Numbered from the stretch's first letter, positions 42,720-52,346 are shown. The stretch: DNA of 64,000 bases from JBBATK01 sp044228285 (GCA_044228285.1 JBGAVD010000004.1:124001-188000), one strand, 5' to 3'. Numbers and translations are program-made. The notes: generated from the letters alone by a model not told the origin.

Positions 42720-44180
42720 ATGCTCAGCATCCAAGATCCAGAGCTTTTGCTCAACTACGCTCGCGACGCCTCAAACCTTGTTGGCAAACCCGACAGAGTG
42801 GTGCAACCCGCATCTGTAGAAGAACTTCAGGCGGTTGTCCGTGAGTGTGCTGCAAGCAATATGCCAATGGGCATTTCTGGGAACGGTACAGGTCTCGTAG
42901 GGGGGCGGGTGATAGCACGAGGGACACTCATTTCGCTAGAAGCGCTGGATGCTTGCCAGATTGATGTCCAGAAGCGTTGCGCACGTGTTCAGGCGGGCTT
43001 GAGCATGCGGGAGTTTCAATCTGCCGTGAGCGCAGAGGGTCTTTTGTATCCCCCTGACCCCACAGAGTGGTCAGCGGCAATGGGAGGAACCTGGGCAACG
43101 AATGCCTCCGGTGCCCGTAGCTTTAAATATGGAGCCACTCGACGCTGGGTGCAATCACTGCGAGTCATCCTGCCTGATGGCGAGGAGGTTTTTTGTTCAC
43201 GCGGCGACTTCGTCGCTCGCGACTATCAATTGCGCTTGCAAAGTACTACTGGCAGGGAATATGTACTTCCGCTTCCACATTATCGCATGCCGCCCACATC
43301 AAAACATGCGGCGGGATACTACACAGCACCGGATCTCGATGCGGTTGACCTCTTTTTAGGAAGCGAAGGCACTCTCGGAGTTCTTGTCGAGGCAGAACTG
43401 CGTCTGCTTCCAACTCCAGAACGAGTCCTTGGTATGATTGTGTTTTTTGATGAGCTCGAAAAACTACTGGACTGTGTTGAATTCCTGCGCCATAAGGCTG
43501 CCATCGCAACAACGAAAACACTCGTGGCTCCGCGATTGGTCGAGTTCTTTGATCGAAATGCTTTGAACTTTATCGAGCCAGCCTATCCAACCATTCCACG
43601 TGCAGCAAGGGCGGCTCTGTGGATTGAGCAGGAGTATGAGGCTATTGATGAAGATGAGACGTTTCAGGAATGGACAGATCTCATAGCTCGATATACCGAA
43701 CTGTCTGATGAGTGCTGGTTTGCTTACGACGAACGACGACATGCTGAGCTGAGAGCCTTTCGCCACGCACTTCCAAGTGCTGTTTATGAGATGATTAGCG
43801 AGAAGAGGCAAACAAAGATTGGGACCGATATCGCCGTACCTGAACAGTCTTTTCGAGAGTTCTTTGCATTCTATCGTGAGCTCTTTGAACGTTATGACGT
43901 CGACTACGTGCTATTCGGTCATATTGGTAACTGTCACCTGCATGCAAACATTTTCAGCAGTGAAAGAGTACCCTATGAAGCTTCGCTTGCAATCTACGAT
44001 GAGTGCATTGCCAAAGGTCTTAGCTTAAACGGAACAGTTTCAGCAGAGCACGGGATAGGGAAGCACAAGCGAAAGTATCTTCAGCAAATGTGGGGCGAAG
44101 CGGCTATTGACGAGATGAGAGCCCTGCGTCGAGTCCTTGATCCACAGGGCTTGCTTAGTGTTGGTAATATGTTCGAGTAA
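42720..44180 (+). CDS. FAD-linked oxidase of the GlcD/D-lactate dehydrogenase family
   Basis: About 486 residues from ATG 42720; the further upstream candidate at 42684 is a TTG. VAO-family flavoproteins oxidise D-2-hydroxy acids such as glycolate or D-lactate. The FAD domain shows PMGISGNGTGLVGGRVIARG near residue 60, LYPPDPTEWSAAMGGTWATN near residue 110 and DLFLGSEGTLGVLVEAELRL near residue 225. The C-terminal domain has YVLFGHIGNCHLHANIF and TVSAEHGIGKHKRKYL, which hold substrate and metal histidines. The partner subunits GlcE and GlcF are not adjacent, so a single-subunit D-lactate or similar dehydrogenase is more likely than glycolate oxidase. It is divergent from the OmpA-type gene. 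Confidence 0.87.
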   Translation: MLSIQDPELLLNYARDASNLVGKPDRVVQPASVEELQAVVRECAASNMPMGISGNGTGLVGGRVIARGTLISLEALDACQIDVQKRCARVQAGLSMREFQSAVSAEGLLYPPDPTEWSAAMGGTWATNASGARSFKYGATRRWVQSLRVILPDGEEVFCSRGDFVARDYQLRLQSTTGREYVLPLPHYRMPPTSKHAAGYYTAPDLDAVDLFLGSEGTLGVLVEAELRLLPTPERVLGMIVFFDELEKLLDCVEFLRHKAAIATTKTLVAPRLVEFFDRNALNFIEPAYPTIPRAARAALWIEQEYEAIDEDETFQEWTDLIARYTELSDECWFAYDERRHAELRAFRHALPSAVYEMISEKRQTKIGTDIAVPEQSFREFFAFYRELFERYDVDYVLFGHIGNCHLHANIFSSERVPYEASLAIYDECIAKGLSLNGTVSAEHGIGKHKRKYLQQMWGEAAIDEMRALRRVLDPQGLLSVGNMFE

Positions 44181-44184
44181 GGAA

Positions 44185-44199
44185 GGCAGCGAAGCTGCC
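44185..44199. other. Short hairpin just after the FAD-oxidase stop codon
   Basis: GGCAGC / GCTGCC with loop GAA, giving the GCGAAGC mini-hairpin core also found in the terminator at 18285-18313. No T-run follows; the real terminator is at 44210-44247. Confidence 0.45.
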
Positions 44200-44209
44200 G
44201 CGCTTATAA

Positions 44210-44247
44210 AAAAAGTCTCTTGATGATTAATCGTCAAGAGACTTTTT
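44210..44247. terminator. Bidirectional intrinsic terminator
   Basis: A 14-pair stem, AAAAAGTCTCTTGA / TCAAGAGACTTTTT, with a ten-base loop. The stem base is A-rich on the left and T-rich on the right, so it serves both convergent genes, the FAD oxidase (+) and the response regulator (-). Confidence 0.85.
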
Positions 44248-44293
44248 GCTTTCTTTGCGGTATGAGAAACTGCTTTCTGATGAGTACTTGAGA

Positions 44294-44983
44294 CTAGGAG
44301 CTCAATGCACCAGCATGTGAAAAATAGGAGCTGTGCAAGAACGCAAAGCGGACGAGTCCAGCAGTATTGTTTACGCCGAGTTTGTCCATCAAGTGGGCAC
44401 GGTGCGTTTCGACGGTGCGAGGGGAAATAAACAACTTGGTAGCAATTTCTTGGCTGGTCAAGCCTTGAGCTACCAGATTGAGAATCTCTTCTTCACGGCG
44501 GGTAAGACCGACGGGAAGTGTGCCTGCATTTTGTGATTGCACTGGAGTCTTACCTTGCATCAACGCAAGGACGGCTTTCGAAAATACACGTTCGCCATCC
44601 ATGACTTGTTCTACAGCATCGAGCAACTCACGACGGCTGATTTCCTTGGAAAGGTAGCCATCTGCGCCAGATTGTAGAGCCTGATCGAGATAGTACTGAT
44701 CTTCAAAGGTTGTGAGCATCACAACGCGCACAGCGTCTTGCTGAGCCTTAATCTTCTTGGCTGCTTCAATGCCATTGCAATTCGGCATTAATACATCGAG
44801 AAACACGATGTCTGGTCGCTCATGTTCAGCGAGATACACTGCTTCCTCGCCTGTCGACGCTTCGCCAACAATGTCGATATTGGAATCGGTCAACAGCAAA
44901 CGGCGAACGCCAACGCGCACCAATTCATGATCATCGGCAAGTACGATGCGAACCGTTTTCGTTTGTCTTCTGTTCGTGGCCAT
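44294..44983 (-). CDS. NarL/LuxR-type DNA-binding response regulator (orphan)
   Basis: A 229-residue two-component regulator. The receiver domain has the acidic pair in IVLADDHELVRVGV, the phospho-acceptor aspartate in DIVFLDVLMPNCNGIE near residue 66, the switch threonine in VVMLTTFED and the conserved lysine in GYLSKEISRREL. The DNA-binding helix-turn-helix is at about residues 160-220: LTRREEEILNLVAQGLTSQE then LFISPRTVETHRAHLMDKLG. No histidine kinase is nearby, so its signal partner is unknown and it is called an orphan. It lies 115 bp downstream of nadE. A C-terminal extension of about 15 residues (SYFSHAGALSS) follows the HTH. Confidence 0.93.
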   Translation of the reverse strand: MATNRRQTKTVRIVLADDHELVRVGVRRLLLTDSNIDIVGEASTGEEAVYLAEHERPDIVFLDVLMPNCNGIEAAKKIKAQQDAVRVVMLTTFEDQYYLDQALQSGADGYLSKEISRRELLDAVEQVMDGERVFSKAVLALMQGKTPVQSQNAGTLPVGLTRREEEILNLVAQGLTSQEIATKLFISPRTVETHRAHLMDKLGVNNTAGLVRFAFLHSSYFSHAGALSS

Positions 44984-45098
44984 TTCTCTTCCTTCCGTGA
45001 GCTCACTTGATACAAGTTACCAATGCCTTAAGCACAGGCCTTTTTTGCACTTTTCGACCATTTTGCTGTTGGTCTTGAGCATTTATGAAAAATAAAAC

Positions 45099-47066
45099 TT
45101 AATATCTGAGTTTATCGAGCTCTGTAAGCCATAAGCTACTCATGGCATCGCTTGGCATTCGCCAGTCTCCACGAGGGGAAAGCGCAATAGTGCCAATTTT
45201 GGGGCCATCTGGCATGGAATTGCGTTTGAATTGGTTTGCAAAGAATCGCTGGTAGAAGACGCGTAACCAACGAAGAATGGTGTCTGGACTATACTCATCA
45301 GCAAAGGCCTGACAGCTCAGCACGAAGATTTTGCGCGGGCTATGATGATGACGGAGCATATGATAGAGAAAGAAGTCATGCAGCTCATATGGTCCGATGC
45401 TGTCTTCAGTTGATTGCGTACTGTTGCCTTTCGCGTCAAGTGGAAGCAACTCAGGGCTGATGGGCATGTCGCAAATGGCTTTTAGTAGTTCGCCTAGGTT
45501 CTCTGCGTAGTGTTTACGCGCAGCCCACTCAACAAGTGTTTTGACGAGGGTCTTAGGAACTCCGCTATTCACAGCATACATACTCATGTGGTCGCCATTG
45601 AAGGTGTTCCATCCCAGAGCTATCTCTGATAAGTCACCAGTTCCAATCACAAAAGCACCTACTTGATTGGCAACATCCATTAAGACCTGAGTGCGCTCTC
45701 TGGCTTGGGCATTTTCGAACACGATGCTGTGATTTGCTGGATCGTGTCCGATGTCGCGGAAGTGCGACATCGTTGTCTCACTTATCGAGATCTCCCGGAA
45801 TTCAACACCAAGCTTTTGACAGAGCTCATAGGCATATGATCGGGTTGTAGTACTTGAGCCGAATCCAGGCATGGTGATCGCGTGAATTCCGCGCAGGTCG
45901 AGATTTAAAAGTTGGAAGGTGTGAACGCATACCATGAGAGCGAGAGTAGAATCTAATCCACCAGAAACCCCGATCACGACGCGAGAGCACTTGGTGTGTT
46001 GAAGTCGCTTTGCCAAAGCTGTGCACTGAAGCGAGAAAACTTCAGCACAGCGTTCATCGCCGTAGCTGTTGGCAGCAGGCACAAAGGGGTGCGCATTCAA
46101 CGGGCGTATACAGCTTTCGACCACTTGGTCTTGAAGAAAGACTTTGCAGTGGGTAAAATCTAATGCGGATATCTCGGAGCGAAATGTGGAGTTGCGGAAT
46201 CGCTCATTCTCAAGTGCCTCAATATCTACGTCCGCAAGTGTGATCTGTGAGTCAAAGCTAAAGCGCTCACTCTCTGCAAGGATACTTCCATTCTCGCAGA
46301 TGATATTGTGTCCGGCGAATACTACATCTGTCGACGACTCATGAGAACCTGCCGAACAATACACATAGGCTCCTATGCATCGAGCAGACTGCATGCGGAC
46401 AAGATCTCGACGGTACTGTGCCTTTCCCAATACTTCATTGCTCGCGCTGAGATTGAAGATGACCTGTGCGCCGGTCAACGACATATCAGTACTCGGTGAC
46501 TTTGTTGCCCACAAGTCTTCACAGATCTCCACTCCGAAACAGAAGCTCGTAGCATGAGCTAGGGGGCTGCATCTGTGTTCGAAAAGCAGATTGGGTCCAA
46601 AAGGAACTTCTTCGCCGCAGACAACGAGGGTATCTTCCACGCTATCGCGTGAGGATGCAAACCAGCGTGACTCGTAGAATTCGTTGTAGTTGGGAAGGAA
46701 GGTTTTTGGAACAACTCCAACGATACGTCCTTGTGAAATGATGACTGCACAATTGTACAGTTGTCCACGCGTATGCAGCGGTGCGCCAACAATCAAAACT
46801 GCATCGCTATCCAGTGTTAGAGCACTGAGTTGAGATAGTGCATTCTCTGTTGCATCATGCAGCGCAGTTTGGTAGAAGAGATCACCGCAAGTATACGCGG
46901 TAACACTCAACTCTGGGAAGAGCACTACCTGCGCCTTTTGTGCACAAGCACGTTCGTAGCAGCGACTAATTTCTGCAGTGTTAAACTCCACATCAGCGAT
47001 GCGGAGTTCCGGAGTGATGGCTGCAACGCGCAGAAATCCTAGAGATTGAAGAGAAATGCCAGACAT
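45099..47066 (-). CDS. nadE: Glutamine-dependent NAD(+) synthetase
   Basis: About 655 residues from ATG 47066; a TTG 33 bases upstream is a weaker choice. The enzyme makes NAD+ from nicotinic acid adenine dinucleotide with ammonia released from glutamine. The N-terminal nitrilase-type glutaminase shows its triad: Glu in VVLFPELSVTAYTC, Lys in GVVPKTFLPNYNEFYESRWF and Cys in FGVEICEDLWA. The C-terminal synthetase has the ATP-pyrophosphatase loop VVIGVSGGLDSTLAL near residue 360 and IGTGDLSEIALGW. Length and two-domain order fit the bacterial glutamine-dependent type. It is downstream of photolyase and upstream of the NarL-type regulator on the same strand. Confidence 0.95.
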   Translation of the reverse strand: MSGISLQSLGFLRVAAITPELRIADVEFNTAEISRCYERACAQKAQVVLFPELSVTAYTCGDLFYQTALHDATENALSQLSALTLDSDAVLIVGAPLHTRGQLYNCAVIISQGRIVGVVPKTFLPNYNEFYESRWFASSRDSVEDTLVVCGEEVPFGPNLLFEHRCSPLAHATSFCFGVEICEDLWATKSPSTDMSLTGAQVIFNLSASNEVLGKAQYRRDLVRMQSARCIGAYVYCSAGSHESSTDVVFAGHNIICENGSILAESERFSFDSQITLADVDIEALENERFRNSTFRSEISALDFTHCKVFLQDQVVESCIRPLNAHPFVPAANSYGDERCAEVFSLQCTALAKRLQHTKCSRVVIGVSGGLDSTLALMVCVHTFQLLNLDLRGIHAITMPGFGSSTTTRSYAYELCQKLGVEFREISISETTMSHFRDIGHDPANHSIVFENAQARERTQVLMDVANQVGAFVIGTGDLSEIALGWNTFNGDHMSMYAVNSGVPKTLVKTLVEWAARKHYAENLGELLKAICDMPISPELLPLDAKGNSTQSTEDSIGPYELHDFFLYHMLRHHHSPRKIFVLSCQAFADEYSPDTILRWLRVFYQRFFANQFKRNSMPDGPKIGTIALSPRGDWRMPSDAMSSLWLTELDKLRY

Positions 47067-47279
47067 TTTCAGGACCGTAAGTTCAGAGCAAACTAGCAAA
47101 AAAACAAAGGAAACGACAGAGAATCGCAGCGATTGACAACAAAGCCTTGTTTGCTCTAGCTATCGGCTAGAAACGGCGAATTCTCAATGCCGAGTGAAGG
47201 GCAAAGACAATCAACATTCTTCAACTACGATGATATGCCTGAATTCGAAGTGGGAACAAGTATCCTTATTGTCCCCCCA

Positions 47280-48605
47280 TTAGTCCAGGCTTCTGCCAAG
47301 ACCGCGTTTATAACATTCCAGAGCGCGATTTCGCGCAAAGCTGTGCTCAACGATAGGGGGGCGAAGAAAGTCTTCAGGACGAAGCCATTTGCGAACATAG
47401 TCTTGTGACGCATCAAATTTGCGACTTTGCTCTGCTGGGTTGAATACTCGGAAATATGGCGCTGCATCACATCCGCAGCCAGCGCTCCATTGCCAATTGC
47501 CATTGTTCGACGAAAGTTCGTAGTCGTTGAGCTTGCGAGCAAAATATGCTTCTCCCCAGCGCCAGTCTATGAGCAAGTGCTTTGTAAGGAAGCTTGCCGT
47601 AACCATCCGAACTCTGTTATGCATGAAGCCGGTTTGCTCCAACTCACGCATTCCTGCGTCTACTAAAGGGTATCCTGTTTTTCCTTCGCACCAGGCAGTA
47701 AACTCCTCTTCATTGTTTCGCCACTGAATGGCTTCGTACTGAGCTTTGAAGCAACGCGTTACCACATGCGGATACTGTGCTAAAATCATCATGAAGAACT
47801 CTCGCCAAATCAACTCGTTCAACCAGACCTCGTTTATAGCGACGGCTCTGGATACGAGTTCTCGCACACTTATGGTACCGAATCGCAAGTGGATGCTCAA
47901 GTGCGAGGTTGCATCGAGCGCAGGTATGTTGCGTGTTTCAGCGTAGTGTCGGATGCTGTCATCTGAAACATGTGAAGATGGGAACTGTATGTCTAGCTTT
48001 TGAAAGCCCATCGACTCGATGCTGGGCAGGTCTATACGCTCATGTTGTGAGAGCTTTAAGAGCCGGGACATGTACGGGTCGGTGTCAAAAGTCTGCATGT
48101 GGTTCGCAGCAAGCTGTTGTTTCCACACCTTGGAATAGGGCGTGAAGATAGTATAAGGTTCTCCATTAGCCTTCATAACTTCTGAGGGAGCAAATACTAC
48201 TTGATCCTTCACGCGAACGAATCGTGTACCAAGGTTTCTTAAAAATACCTCAATCGCATTGTCACGTTGTATCGCTGCCGGCTCGTAGTCTTCATTGCAG
48301 ATCACTTGTGCAATTGTGTACTTCGAACCTAGCCATGCAAAGGCCTCTTCAGGATTTCCATAGAAACTCACTAACTCACTTCCATGAGATCGGAGTTGCG
48401 TTTGAATCAGCGATAGTTGCTCGTGGATAAACTGCACTCTGCGATCGGCACGATCGCTCAGTGCATCAAGAATGTTGCGGTCAAAGATGAAAATGGGGAG
48501 TACCGGGTGACCTGACTGGAGTGCGTGATGCAGACCATGATTGTCATGCAGACGCAAATCTCGTCGGAACCAGAATATGCAAACTGGAGCTGAAGATTGT
48601 TGCAT
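47280..48605 (-). CDS. phr: Deoxyribodipyrimidine photolyase (cryptochrome/photolyase family)
   Basis: A 441-residue flavoprotein that uses blue light to repair UV-made pyrimidine dimers. The N-terminal antenna domain opens with VCIFWFRRDLRLHDNHGLHH. The C-terminal FAD domain shows THLSIHLRFGTIS-type sequence (TSHLSIHLRFGTISVREL), ELIWREFFMMI, GYPLVDAGMRELEQTGFMHN and GNWQWSAGCGCDAAPYFRVF, the last holding FAD-binding and electron-transfer residues. The form is nearest to class I CPD photolyases; a cryptochrome photoreceptor or (6-4) photolyase cannot be excluded by sequence reading alone. It stands between nadE and a tandem-OmpA gene on the same strand, downstream of a terminator, so it has its own promoter. 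Confidence 0.92.
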   Translation of the reverse strand: MQQSSAPVCIFWFRRDLRLHDNHGLHHALQSGHPVLPIFIFDRNILDALSDRADRRVQFIHEQLSLIQTQLRSHGSELVSFYGNPEEAFAWLGSKYTIAQVICNEDYEPAAIQRDNAIEVFLRNLGTRFVRVKDQVVFAPSEVMKANGEPYTIFTPYSKVWKQQLAANHMQTFDTDPYMSRLLKLSQHERIDLPSIESMGFQKLDIQFPSSHVSDDSIRHYAETRNIPALDATSHLSIHLRFGTISVRELVSRAVAINEVWLNELIWREFFMMILAQYPHVVTRCFKAQYEAIQWRNNEEEFTAWCEGKTGYPLVDAGMRELEQTGFMHNRVRMVTASFLTKHLLIDWRWGEAYFARKLNDYELSSNNGNWQWSAGCGCDAAPYFRVFNPAEQSRKFDASQDYVRKWLRPEDFLRPPIVEHSFARNRALECYKRGLGRSLD

Positions 48606-48639
48606 ACGGTGTTGTTCAAAGTTGTGTTAGGAGTGATAG

Positions 48640-48677
48640 AAAAAAGGCCGTCGTCTTTCTTAAGACTCCGGCCTTTT
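48640..48677 (-). terminator. Intrinsic terminator of the second tandem-OmpA gene
   Basis: On the minus strand, the stem AAAAGGCCG / CGGCCTTTT, with an inner GTCTT / AAGAC pairing, is followed by a run of T. It lies between the OmpA-type stop at 48698 and the photolyase start at 48605, so it also overlaps the photolyase promoter area. Confidence 0.8.
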
Positions 48678-48697
48678 CTTTCCAAAGATGCTTCAGA

Positions 48698-50650
48698 CTA
48701 GCGTGGTGTTTCGACCACAATCTGTACTGTACGGTTCAATTGACGACCGAGTGCAGGGTCATTATCAAAAGGTGCATTGAGTTTACCGAAGCCGAAGACC
48801 TCGTACTTCACGTCCTTCATTCTTTCCTGCAGTGCAGCCATTGTTGCACGAGCACGACGCAAGGAGAGTTCGCGATTGTACTTGTCGTCGCCAATGCGAT
48901 CAGTATGACCATAGATTTTTACAATCGAGTTGTACTTGATTGCTGGAATCACCTTCTGCTCGAGAATGCGCTGGTTATCTGGCGTAATGACGTCTTTATC
49001 AAAGTCAAAAAGAATCAAGCTGAATTTGTCGACAGTACGGTCAGCAAGTTTCTCTTGCTTTTTCTTCAATGAGCTTAGGTAATCGACGCCAAGAGAACCA
49101 GTAAAGGTCTTCTTGACTCCACGAGAGTTTTCAACCGTATAACTGTAGTCGATGGGAACTTGTTTATCTGACAATTCACTCGGTCTGATTGACCAACGGA
49201 CAGGGCGTACATCACCAATTCCGGAGAGATTACGAAGAACGCGACCAGCTTGCATAAGTTCTAACTTCCATGACGAAACAGGATCGGAAGTTTTCACTTC
49301 AGGAATGAACTCTAACATATCCGGTTCCGCAATTCTCTCGAGCTCTTGTTTAGAAACAACAGGGGAGAGCAAGTCTGGCATGTCGGAGTGGAATTCCACA
49401 CGACGATTCTCTGCGAGACCATCCGCAACATTGGATGACGATGCTTTCTCTGGAACATCGCGCGCCTGAATATCCAATCGCTCAGGTGCAACGCCGCAGC
49501 TCACAAGGTGGTTCTTTACGAGCTCAGCACGTTGACGAGCAAGATCTTTGTTCTTGGCTTCTGTTTTTCCATCAGTCGTACCAGTAATGGTCAAGCGTGC
49601 ACTCTCATACTTCTTCATGCGCATGCAGATCAAGTCTAAGATGTTCAGGTTCACCTTGATAGCATCGTTGAGGGTAGTGAAGTCGTTGACCTCACCGGTT
49701 TCACGCTTTGTAGGAATCAGCAGAGATGTATCGGTCTTCGTTCCACCTTGGTTAAAGAACACATAGGGTACGAGCGGATACAACTCTGAATACTGGATGT
49801 CCTCCACGCGCACCTTTGAGATGTCAACTGTATCACCTTTGTCATTATACGTGACGACACGTTTAATACTTGGTTCAACAAAGGCCTCGTCTGGTGGTCG
49901 GGGACTTGTAGTGTCTTTCGATCCAAGATCAAACACAAGATTTAAGCCTACACGAAGCTGTGGTATGGACCAGGAATCGAATTCGGCAGCGGAAGAGACC
50001 TTTGTGAAAGGAAAGCGTATACTCGCCTCTGGTTGAAGGTGAGTGGAACCGAACGCGATGTCATATCCAAAACCTGCCAAAAGTGCCGCTCTAAATGAAG
50101 TACTTGCGATACCTCCATCGATGATTGGACGGCGAGCACTCACCGTGGTGCCAACAACTGAATCACCGGTCTTTGAATAGCTTGCAGATAATGCGAAGCC
50201 CAAATCGAAGCCAGCAATCATGTACAGATTATCGATTGGAATTAAATCGTTGAACTTCAGTATCGGACTGATCTCAAGCATAGAAACTGATGGCACGATG
50301 GTATCGTGAACATGTACTGTAGCAGTATCGTAGCTGCCGAACAAATCTCCATTCAGTTGATTGTAGGCAACACGAAGACCAAGACCCCAAGACTTTGACA
50401 TAGGAACATCAATCATGCCTCCTAATGCCAAGCCAAGACCCATTGCGCTGGAGTTAAACAACGGCGAATTCATCAACTGTGGAGTTGGAAACGAAGCGGA
50501 TGGAAAATTCAAGTTCAAACCACCGTGGAATCCTAAGGATACCGGAGGTGTTTGATCACTTGTTGAAGGAGTGCCCGCTGGACTTTGCTCGGCGTAGGCA
50601 TAAAACACTGTGCAGGCAAATAGCGCAAGAAGCGCGGCTGCTTTTTTCAT
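48698..50650 (-). CDS. Outer-membrane barrel protein with two OmpA-like domains
   Basis: About 650 residues from ATG 50650, which opens a signal peptide (MKKAAALLALFACTVFYAYA); a further upstream frame start at 50719 adds 23 residues before it. Residues about 40-260 look like a beta-barrel (GLALGGMIDVPMSKSWGLGL, then LNGDLFGSY). Two OmpA-like domains follow: one at about 300-440 (PYVFFNQGGTKTDTSLLIP and LARQRAELVKNHLVSCGV) and one at the C-terminus (LILFDFDKDVITPDNQRILE and GHTDRIGDDKYNRELSLRRA). The second has the canonical peptidoglycan-binding Asp and Arg residues. It has the same architecture as the protein at 40689-42629, suggesting ancient duplication. A Pro-free linker separates the OmpA copies. 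Confidence 0.87.
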   Translation of the reverse strand: MKKAAALLALFACTVFYAYAEQSPAGTPSTSDQTPPVSLGFHGGLNLNFPSASFPTPQLMNSPLFNSSAMGLGLALGGMIDVPMSKSWGLGLRVAYNQLNGDLFGSYDTATVHVHDTIVPSVSMLEISPILKFNDLIPIDNLYMIAGFDLGFALSASYSKTGDSVVGTTVSARRPIIDGGIASTSFRAALLAGFGYDIAFGSTHLQPEASIRFPFTKVSSAAEFDSWSIPQLRVGLNLVFDLGSKDTTSPRPPDEAFVEPSIKRVVTYNDKGDTVDISKVRVEDIQYSELYPLVPYVFFNQGGTKTDTSLLIPTKRETGEVNDFTTLNDAIKVNLNILDLICMRMKKYESARLTITGTTDGKTEAKNKDLARQRAELVKNHLVSCGVAPERLDIQARDVPEKASSSNVADGLAENRRVEFHSDMPDLLSPVVSKQELERIAEPDMLEFIPEVKTSDPVSSWKLELMQAGRVLRNLSGIGDVRPVRWSIRPSELSDKQVPIDYSYTVENSRGVKKTFTGSLGVDYLSSLKKKQEKLADRTVDKFSLILFDFDKDVITPDNQRILEQKVIPAIKYNSIVKIYGHTDRIGDDKYNRELSLRRARATMAALQERMKDVKYEVFGFGKLNAPFDNDPALGRQLNRTVQIVVETPR

Positions 50651-51378
50651 AGGGATTCTATTGTAAATGAAACTGCTGCTGTTTCGATTGGGTGCGCAAA
50701 ATACGAAAGGATTCTTCACGGACTAAACCTTAGACGCCTGGCTTCAGTCTGAATTGCATTCTTGTCCGGCATATTTGACATTGTGAGTTCGATGATGCGC
50801 GCTTTCTTACGAATACAATCGTCTGAACGTGGTCGCAGTGCGGTACGATGTTGTAACACAGAACGGAGAGATGGAGCTGGTTGATGTTTCATAGATGCTA
50901 CTTGAAACAATGCTTGCCCTCCAACGTCTATTTTGTTGAACTACTTATTGGTTTGTCAGATGGCGAAATCTGTGATATCGGCTACGAACGGAGATAAGAC
51001 TTACGTTGTACTCAATACAGGGTATCTGAGTATCAGTGTAGAACGTAACATTGGGTTGTTCTCTCTTGAGAAGCTGTGTTATTGTGAACCGAGAGTGGCT
51101 TGGAAGACAGTGTGAGGTGCTGGTCTCAATCACCTGTGTCATGCACAGTTTCTTGTGCCACACAGCTGTCCGTCAGTTCTCGTCTACGAGCGAGCTGAAG
51201 TGTCAAAGCTGGCAAGCCCATTGCACTGGAGCCAATCAGGCGATGGTGGAGTATAGAAAGTGAACTCGAAATCTAAACCATGGAATCCGCAAAGGATTTC
51301 TATTACAAAGTACTTTGGCACAGCTTTTCCCGTGTTTTTTCCGAAGTACAAAGTGCACATCGATCTATAGGATTTCCC
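50651..51378. other. Long intergenic stretch between two divergent outer-membrane genes
   Basis: About 730 bp between the starts of the tandem-OmpA gene and the small barrel gene. Frames inside it (for example 50716-50910 and 51051-51263) have no recognisable content. It probably contains both promoters and the leader of the barrel gene. No RNA gene is evident. Confidence 0.5.
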
Positions 51379-52104
51379 ATGAAAAAGTGTATTGTAATTG
51401 TCCAGGCAGCCCGTGTTCGTTGGCTAATGCCATCGTTTGTCACGATGTTGAGCATCCTGACCTTTTTTGTTTTCAGTGGTAGTGCGGAGGCACAAACAAC
51501 GATTACTATTGGAGGTGGTCTTGCAACTCCGAATAACAAGATAAATGATGTGTATAATGGCGCAACAATATCTGATGACGCGAACAAAACCTGGGAAGCA
51601 CTTCGTGGGTCCACTCGCTTAGGTTATGATTTGGCTGCTCGCGTGCGTTTCACACTCAGCGATAACTTGCAGTTCAGCGGTGGCGCAGGCTTCAGTCGCT
51701 TTCCACAATCCGATATCAAGATTGTTGATCCGGCTACAAAAGACACGATTTTGAGTCTGAAAAGTACCCAGAACGTCTTTCCTCTCAGCGCAGGTGTCGA
51801 CTATTTCATTGTTCGAACGATCGTTAGTCCCTATATAGGCGCGGAACTCGAGTATAACTACATAAGCAGTACGGTAGACTACGATACGGGCACGAACATA
51901 TCCGTGCCATTGAATCTGAATACAGCTCCTGTGGACAGTCGTGTCGGATTTGCCGTCGGAGCAGGACTCATGCTGGATCTAGCCTTAGTTGCTGTCAATG
52001 TTGATGTGCGCTATCACCTGGTCAATCTCATAGGACGAACCTCCGAAGAGTCCACAAAATCGTATCTCGGTTTGAATCTTGGCGTTTGTTTTGGATGGGA
52101 GTAA
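51379..52104 (+). CDS. Outer-membrane beta-barrel protein (porin-like)
   Basis: About 241 residues from ATG 51379, chosen because it opens a signal peptide (MKKCIVIVQAARVRWLMPSF, hydrophobic core to ...SAEAQ); the longer frame from 51280 adds 33 residues that lack a signal. The mature part alternates hydrophobic and polar residues as expected for about eight strands: TTITIGGGLATP, RLGYDLAARVRFTLSDNLQF, FPLSAGVDYFIV, SPYIGAELEYNY, VGFAVGAGLMLDLALVAVNV, and a final YLGLNLGVCFGWE ending in an aromatic-containing C-terminal strand. The family is not specific; no enzyme activity is predicted. It is a single gene, with the ispG terminator just downstream on the opposite strand. Confidence 0.75.
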   Translation: MKKCIVIVQAARVRWLMPSFVTMLSILTFFVFSGSAEAQTTITIGGGLATPNNKINDVYNGATISDDANKTWEALRGSTRLGYDLAARVRFTLSDNLQFSGGAGFSRFPQSDIKIVDPATKDTILSLKSTQNVFPLSAGVDYFIVRTIVSPYIGAELEYNYISSTVDYDTGTNISVPLNLNTAPVDSRVGFAVGAGLMLDLALVAVNVDVRYHLVNLIGRTSEESTKSYLGLNLGVCFGWE

Positions 52105-52253
52105 GCCATCAGCCTCCCGAGTGATTACTGGCAAATACTAACGATTCTGCAACACTGTAACTTCCTACGGTGCTACTTCAAAGCTGAGGTGCACAGGCAG
52201 CACATTCCCTATGGTATGCTGGCGACCTCGGTCGCTCCAGTTTCATTGAGGGC

Positions 52254-52292
52254 AAAAAAAAAGACCCGATGCATAGGGGTCGCATCAGGTCT
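52254..52292 (-). terminator. Intrinsic terminator of ispG
   Basis: Minus-strand stem AGACC-GATGC / GCATC-GGTCT with one mismatch and a nine-base loop, followed by nine T. It lies about 55 bases past the ispG stop codon and sits between ispG and the convergent barrel gene. Confidence 0.85.
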
Positions 52293-52346
52293 GAGCATCT
52301 TTGCGCAGCATTCAGGGGAGAGAATACTGCTCAACTCGTAAGCAAT

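Noticed and set aside
50716..50910. A minus-strand 64-codon frame before the second tandem-OmpA gene.
   Set aside because: It has no signal peptide or domain, and the OmpA-type gene most likely starts downstream of it at 50650.
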